Source: Bacteroides sp.
Lineage (GTDB): Bacteria > Bacteroidota > Bacteroidia > Bacteroidales > Bacteroidaceae
Assembly (NCBI GenBank): GCA_015060735.1
Contig: SUXX01000004.1
Location: 51,398 to 115,397 of the forward strand
Length of the DNA stretch: 64,000 nucleotides
Reading direction: 5' to 3'
The notes below the pieces were generated by a model. The model ran no database searches and was not told the origin of the DNA. It worked only from the letters and a program-made list of their open reading frames with translations. Positions 58,817 to 64,000 of this stretch are shown piece after piece; the first letter of the stretch is position 1; the number at the start of each line of letters is the position of its first letter. Position numbers and translations under genes: made by a program.

Positions 58817-60640
58817 ATGTTACAGACATTAAAGACATATTTTGGATACGCTTCATTCCGTCCGTTGCAAGAAGAAATCATCAAGCATATCCTTGCCCGG
58901 AAAGACTCCGTAGTACTGATGCCAACTGGCGGAGGTAAGTCCATCTGCTACCAACTTCCCGCCCTGATGATGGAAGGAACAGCCATCGTTGTATCCCCTC
59001 TCATCTCGTTAATGAAGGATCAAGTCGAGGCACTTCAAGCCAATGGTATTGTCGCAAGGGCACTGAATAGCAACAACAATGACACGGAGAACGTAATGCT
59101 TCGCCGAGAATGCTATCAAGGAAAGGTGAAATTGCTCTACATTTCGCCCGAACGCTTATTAATGGAAATGGATTTCCTTTTGAAAGAAATCAAAGTATCT
59201 CTGTTCGCCATCGACGAGGCCCACTGTATCTCTCAATGGGGGCATGATTTCCGTCCTGAATATACCCAACTGAAAACTATCCGTGAAAGGTTTCCTCAAA
59301 CACCCATCGTAGCACTTACCGCTACGGCCGACAAAATAACCCGTCAAGACATCGTCACACAACTTAATTTAAAAGAACCAACCATATTCATCTCCTCTTT
59401 CGATCGACCCAATTTAAGTTTGGATGTACGCAGAGGCTACCAACAAAAAGATAAGACCCGTACCATCCTTGAATTTATTTTCAAGAGACCGAATGAATGC
59501 GGCATCATCTATTGCATGAGTCGTGACAAAACGGAAAAAGTGGCCGATATGCTTCTTCGCCATGGCGTGAAAGCTACCGTCTATCACGCCGGACTCAGTG
59601 CATCGGCACGCGATAAGGCACAAGAAGATTTCATCAATGATCGTGTACAAGTGGTATGTGCTACCATCGCTTTCGGGATGGGTATAGACAAGTCGAACGT
59701 ACGATGGGTAATACATTATAATATGCCCAAGAGTATCGAAAGTTTTTATCAGGAAATCGGACGTGCCGGACGCGATGGCGTAAAGAGCGACACGCTCCTC
59801 TTTTACTCTTTGGGCGATTTAGTGATGTTATCAAAATTTGCTTTAGATAGTGGGCAGCAAGCTATCAACCTTGAAAAGCTAAATCGTATGCAACAATATG
59901 CAGAAAGCGACATCTGCCGAAGACGTATCCTACTCAATTACTTCGGCGAGACAATGGATCACGATTGTGGAAACTGCGATGTTTGCAAGAATCCCCCCGA
60001 ACAATTTGACGGTACCATCATTGTACAGAAAGCCCTCAGTGCCATTATGCGTGCTGAGCAACAAATCGGTACAAGAATGTTGATTGCCATACTACGCGGA
60101 AACTACATCGAAGAACTGGTGGAAAAGGGATACGACAAAATGAAAACCTTTGGTGCCGGACGCGACATCCCGCAAAGAGACTGGCAGGACTATCTCCTCC
60201 AGATGCTGAATATGGGCTACTTTGAAGTGGCTTACAACGAAAACAATCACTTGAAAGTAACCTCTGCTGGTGCCAAAGTGCTTTATGGACAAGAAAAGGC
60301 CATGCTGGTAGTTATCAAACGGGAAGAAAAAGAAACCAAAAGTAAAGGGAAAAAGAAAGCTACGGAAAGTAAGCCATTATTTAATATGCTTTCACCCATC
60401 CTTGCAGGAGAAGAAGACCAAACATTGTTCGAGGAACTTCGCATTCTTCGGAAACAATTGGCTGACCAACAAGCTATCCCTGCCTACATTGTCTTATCGG
60501 ATAAAACCCTGCACCTACTTGCCACACAACGCCCTACTACATTGGAAGAATTCGGTATGATAAGCGGCATTGGCGAGTACAAAAAAGAAAGGTACGGTAA
60601 AGATTTTGTAGACCTCATCAAACAGATAATAGGCAAGTAA
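58817..60640 (+). CDS. recQ: ATP-dependent DNA helicase RecQ
   Basis: FGYASFRPLQEEII; MPTGGGKSICYQLPAL; DEAHCISQWGHDFRP; HRDC-like C-term. Confidence 0.97.
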   Translation: MLQTLKTYFGYASFRPLQEEIIKHILARKDSVVLMPTGGGKSICYQLPALMMEGTAIVVSPLISLMKDQVEALQANGIVARALNSNNNDTENVMLRRECYQGKVKLLYISPERLLMEMDFLLKEIKVSLFAIDEAHCISQWGHDFRPEYTQLKTIRERFPQTPIVALTATADKITRQDIVTQLNLKEPTIFISSFDRPNLSLDVRRGYQQKDKTRTILEFIFKRPNECGIIYCMSRDKTEKVADMLLRHGVKATVYHAGLSASARDKAQEDFINDRVQVVCATIAFGMGIDKSNVRWVIHYNMPKSIESFYQEIGRAGRDGVKSDTLLFYSLGDLVMLSKFALDSGQQAINLEKLNRMQQYAESDICRRRILLNYFGETMDHDCGNCDVCKNPPEQFDGTIIVQKALSAIMRAEQQIGTRMLIAILRGNYIEELVEKGYDKMKTFGAGRDIPQRDWQDYLLQMLNMGYFEVAYNENNHLKVTSAGAKVLYGQEKAMLVVIKREEKETKSKGKKKATESKPLFNMLSPILAGEEDQTLFEELRILRKQLADQQAIPAYIVLSDKTLHLLATQRPTTLEEFGMISGIGEYKKERYGKDFVDLIKQIIGK

Positions 60641-61468
60641 TTATTTACCCTTACTTGCCTTCAACTGTTCTTGCAATAATGAACGGGGAACGCCTAATTC
60701 TATCGCTTTTTCGAAAGCCATATATGCCTCACGTCTTCGTCCTTGAGCCAAATAGATTTCACCACACATCACATAAATATCAGTATCGTTCGGCGAGAGT
60801 TTGACGGCACTTTCCAAATCAAGCAAAGCCAAATCCAGAGTTCCCATATCGACCTCCAATTCTGCCCTAGCCATCAACAAGGAAGCATCGCGAGGATAAT
60901 CCACTATCAAGCGGTTTAACTCCTCCAATGACTCCTTATACCGTTGGAGTTTCTGATTAGCCATTGCTATACCGATACGGGCGGTTTTGTCACCAGGTGT
61001 AACTTCCAACAGCTTCTGATAATCTATCTTCGCATCAGAATACTGGCGACGACGCATATAAATGTAAGCACGGAAGCCAAAAGCCTCGGCATTATCAGCA
61101 TCCAAATCAATGACATCACAATAATCCACATATGCCTTATCCAAATAATCCATTTCCAAATACAATGATGCTCGGTTTAGCAACATCGTGATGGAATAAG
61201 GAGTCAAATTCAGAGCCAAGGAATAAGATTCCAAAGCATCCTTATTTTTCCCCATTCTCCTCTGAACAGTACCTAGATTAGAAAACAACAAGGCATTCCG
61301 TATATTAGCAGGCTCCAATTGCAAAGCTTGTTTAAATAACCCTTCAGCCTGATAAAGACTATCTTTCTCTACGGCATCCATTGCACGGGTTATCAACTCG
61401 TCGTAGGTTTGAGCTGAAAGTTGTAAGCAACTACAACACAACAATATAATATAAACAACTTTTTTCAT
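60641..61468 (-). CDS. TPR-repeat periplasmic protein
   Basis: Signal peptide and multiple TPR motifs. Confidence 0.85.
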   Translation of the reverse strand: MKKVVYIILLCCSCLQLSAQTYDELITRAMDAVEKDSLYQAEGLFKQALQLEPANIRNALLFSNLGTVQRRMGKNKDALESYSLALNLTPYSITMLLNRASLYLEMDYLDKAYVDYCDVIDLDADNAEAFGFRAYIYMRRRQYSDAKIDYQKLLEVTPGDKTARIGIAMANQKLQRYKESLEELNRLIVDYPRDASLLMARAELEVDMGTLDLALLDLESAVKLSPNDTDIYVMCGEIYLAQGRRREAYMAFEKAIELGVPRSLLQEQLKASKGK

Positions 61469-61570
61469 TTATGTTTCTTTTGAGTTGCAAAGGTAGGAAA
61501 AAAACAGAAGGTTAGTTTCTATTTACGGACAAACAACGTATATTTGCGAAACATTAATATTTATAAAGGT

Positions 61571-62056
61571 ATGAAACAGGAAAAAGCTATATTTGCCGCC
61601 GGATGTTTTTGGGGCGTTCAACATCAATTCCAACGAGTAAGCGGAGTCTTGAATACAGTCGTTGGCTATACAGGAGGTCCTGAAGAAAATCCAACCTACC
61701 CAGAGGTAAAGGCTCATCAAACCCATCATGTGGAAGCCATCATTGTGGATTATGATGCAGACATTGTGAGTTATGAAGACCTATGCAAAGTTTTTTTTGA
61801 AATCCACGACCCGGCTCAGACGGATGGCGTAGGTCCGGACATCGGTCCTCAATACCGAAGTGAGATTTTCTATCTAGATGAAGAACAAAAGCAGATAGCC
61901 CAAAAGGTCATTGAATTACTTCGTTCCATGGGGCATGAGGTAAATACCCTTCTTCGTCCGGCCGAGAAGTTTTGGGAGGGTGAAGAATATCACCAACATT
62001 ATTATGACAAGACGGGTGGAGAACCTTATTGTCACATTCGGGTGAAGAAATTCTAA
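61571..62056 (+). CDS. msrA: Peptide-methionine (S)-S-oxide reductase
   Basis: AIFAAGCFWGVQHQFQRVSGV; promoter TATATTTG at 61539. Confidence 0.96.
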   Translation: MKQEKAIFAAGCFWGVQHQFQRVSGVLNTVVGYTGGPEENPTYPEVKAHQTHHVEAIIVDYDADIVSYEDLCKVFFEIHDPAQTDGVGPDIGPQYRSEIFYLDEEQKQIAQKVIELLRSMGHEVNTLLRPAEKFWEGEEYHQHYYDKTGGEPYCHIRVKKF

Positions 62057-62066
62057 AAAACATTCC

Positions 62067-62145
62067 GTGTCATCCTGAGCAATGCGAAGGCTCTGTTTAC
62101 ATCCAGTTGACGTATACAGATTCTTCACTACGTTCAGAATGACAC
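62067..62145. repeat. ~79-bp palindromic REP-like repeat, copy 6
   Basis: gtgtcatcctgagcaatgcgaaggctctg ... cagattcttcactacgttcagaatgacac. Confidence 0.88.
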
Positions 62146-62156
62146 GGAAATTGTTA

Positions 62157-63218
62157 TCAAGCCTTCTTGATATAATCCACAATCCAAGCACCGACTTCCT
62201 TGGTACCATACTTCTCACCACCAGCTACTTGAATCTCTGGAGTACGGACATTAGCATCCAGCGAAGCATCTACCGCCTTCCGAATCAATGCTCCTTCTTC
62301 CTTCAAATCGAAATATTCAAACAACATCGCCACGGAAAGAATCTGTGCCAACGGATTGGCTATATTTAAACCTTTTGCTTGCGGCCACGAACCATGTATT
62401 GGTTCGAACACTGGAGTACTTTCACCTGTCGAAGCCGAAGGAAGCAAACCCATCGAACCACTAATTACCGAACCTTCATCCGTCAAAATATCACCAAACG
62501 TATTCTCCGTTACCATTACATCAAAAAAGGTCGGTTCCTGAATCATACGCATGGCAGCATTGTCTACATACATATAATCGGTGGTCACCTCCGGATATTG
62601 CGGGGCCATTTCCTGGGCAATTTGTCGCCAAAGACGGGAAGAAGCCAACACATTTGCCTTATCCACTACGGTAAGGTGCTTATTACGCTTCATGGCATAT
62701 TCAAAGCCTACCTTCAAGATGCGTTCAATTTCCGGACGAGTATAGTAGTTGGTATCGTACGCCTTGTCATTGTCTTGATACTTTTCGCCGAAATACATGC
62801 CACCAGTCAATTCACGGATACAGATGAAATCGGCATTTTCCACCAACTCGGCACGAAGCGGTGACTTGTGAATCAGGCATTTGAATGTCTGTACCGGACG
62901 GATATTGGCAAACAAACCAAGCTTTTTACGCATCGCCAACAAACCTTGTTCGGGACGTACCTTTGCCGTCGGATTATTGTCAAACTTCGGATCACCTACC
63001 GCTGAGAAAAGTACCGCATCCGCATTCTTACAAATCTGAAAGGTTTCTTCAGGAAATGGGTCTCCCACTTTATCAATGGCATCTGCACCGCAAATGGCAT
63101 ATTCATAACTCACTTGATGACCGAACTTTTCGCAAACGGCGTTCATCACATCCACGCCTTGCACGGAGATTTCGGGACCGATACCGTCACCCGGTAATAC
63201 TGCTATTTTAAAGTTCAT
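62157..63218 (-). CDS. leuB: 3-isopropylmalate dehydrogenase
   Basis: [40 protein letters not shown]. Confidence 0.97.
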   Translation of the reverse strand: MNFKIAVLPGDGIGPEISVQGVDVMNAVCEKFGHQVSYEYAICGADAIDKVGDPFPEETFQICKNADAVLFSAVGDPKFDNNPTAKVRPEQGLLAMRKKLGLFANIRPVQTFKCLIHKSPLRAELVENADFICIRELTGGMYFGEKYQDNDKAYDTNYYTRPEIERILKVGFEYAMKRNKHLTVVDKANVLASSRLWRQIAQEMAPQYPEVTTDYMYVDNAAMRMIQEPTFFDVMVTENTFGDILTDEGSVISGSMGLLPSASTGESTPVFEPIHGSWPQAKGLNIANPLAQILSVAMLFEYFDLKEEGALIRKAVDASLDANVRTPEIQVAGGEKYGTKEVGAWIVDYIKKA

Positions 63219-63223
63219 AGTTA

Positions 63224-63412
63224 TTAATCTTTTTCCTTATATATACTCTTTTGAAAAACCTTCACTACAGCTAAAACTCCTACACCATAACTTGAAGCTA
63301 AACATAAACTATCAAACAAAGGTTGTATCGTTCCTTTAAAACAAAATCTAACAAGCATCCAAAACGAGACACATCCAATGAATATTAATATATTCTTAAT
63401 CCACGTTTTCAT
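63224..63412 (-). CDS. Small putative two-TM membrane protein (62 aa)
   Basis: [62 protein letters not shown]; overlaps upstream leuA-like stop by 17 nt, 5-nt gap to leuB. Confidence 0.45.
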   Translation of the reverse strand: MKTWIKNILIFIGCVSFWMLVRFCFKGTIQPLFDSLCLASSYGVGVLAVVKVFQKSIYKEKD

Positions 63413-64000
63413 ACTCCTTTTCTATGATATTCAACATTTTCATCGTAGCCTTGATGGCAGCTTCTGTCTGGTCGGCATCGAGGCCACGTGTTCTAAATTC
63501 CTTATTCTCAAAGCTCCAGCTAATGGTGGTTTGCACAAACGCATCGGTTCGTCCTCCCGGAGGAATAGTTACGGCATAATTCGTCAACATCGGAAATTTT
63601 CTCCCCAATGTTTCCTTGTATATTTTTCGGAGAGCACGCACAAACGCATCATATTGACCATCACCACTCGAATTAACCTCGTATTCTTTGCCATGAATAT
63701 CCACCTTAACAGTAGCCATTGGCTTCAAGCCGTAGGCCAAGTTTACTATATAACTTTTCAATTTAACTGCATCATCTTCTACATCATGCTTCAACACATC
63801 ACTCACAATGTAGGGCAAATCTTCTTGGGTCACCAACTCTTTCTTATCACCTAATTGAATGATTCGTTCCGTCACTTTACGCATAGCTTCTTCGTCCAAT
63901 TTCAAACCAAGATCTTCCAGATTTTTTCGAATATTGGCTTTACCACTATTCTTTCCCAAAGCATATTCACGTTTACGCCCGAATCGTTCAGGTAAAAGGT
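63396..64000 (-). CDS. Isopropylmalate/citramalate synthase paralog, C-terminal part with LeuA regulatory domain (truncated by window edge)
   Basis: ...PERFGRKREYALGKNSGKANIRKNLEDLGL; reading frame stays open to 64000. Confidence 0.85.
   Translation of the reverse strand, partial: LLPERFGRKREYALGKNSGKANIRKNLEDLGLKLDEEAMRKVTERIIQLGDKKELVTQEDLPYIVSDVLKHDVEDDAVKLKSYIVNLAYGLKPMATVKVDIHGKEYEVNSSGDGQYDAFVRALRKIYKETLGRKFPMLTNYAVTIPPGGRTDAFVQTTISWSFENKEFRTRGLDADQTEAAIKATMKMLNIIEKEYENVD

Noticed and set aside
1-64000. tRNA, rRNA, complete prophage, restriction-modification or CRISPR-Cas systems
   Set aside because: None recognised on either strand; only one small phage-like structural protein ORF is present.

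Overview
This 64-kb window is a Bacteroidales-type chromosome segment. Supporting signs are many TAnnTTTG -7 promoters, SusC/TonB receptors, a GH97 enzyme and an Mfa/Fim-like fimbrial cluster. Most genes are recognisable: a cobalamin riboswitch with btuB/G/F/C/D; a HTH-Fic gene and bcp; a thrA / apgM-like / thrC operon; radA; metA; a cusCBA-like efflux operon; fimbrial genes; an HU-like gene; an ABC-F ATPase; purA; fur; recQ; msrA; leuB and part of a leuA paralog. The main unexplained signals are in non-coding DNA. (1) A 28-aa Thr/Met-rich leader ORF (MYYSYTTLSMRMRMWTMTTSTMMMTPRG) precedes thrA, with candidate attenuator hairpins. (2) A GxxExxY nuclease-like ORF lies inside a long inverted repeat; three ~71-75 bp ORF-less copies of that repeat occur elsewhere in the window. 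(3) Four exact 22-bp tandem palindromes sit upstream of a HU-like gene that is divergent from the fimbrial operon. (4) A duplicated palindromic promoter module flanks the fic gene. (5) A second 22-bp array and a truncated gene tail lie in one convergent intergenic region. (6) A ~79-bp palindromic repeat family has one half-copy in frame inside an oxidoreductase gene. (7) A promoter/short RNA/terminator unit precedes an S9 peptidase gene. All calls come from reading the sequence and ORF track; no database search was run.
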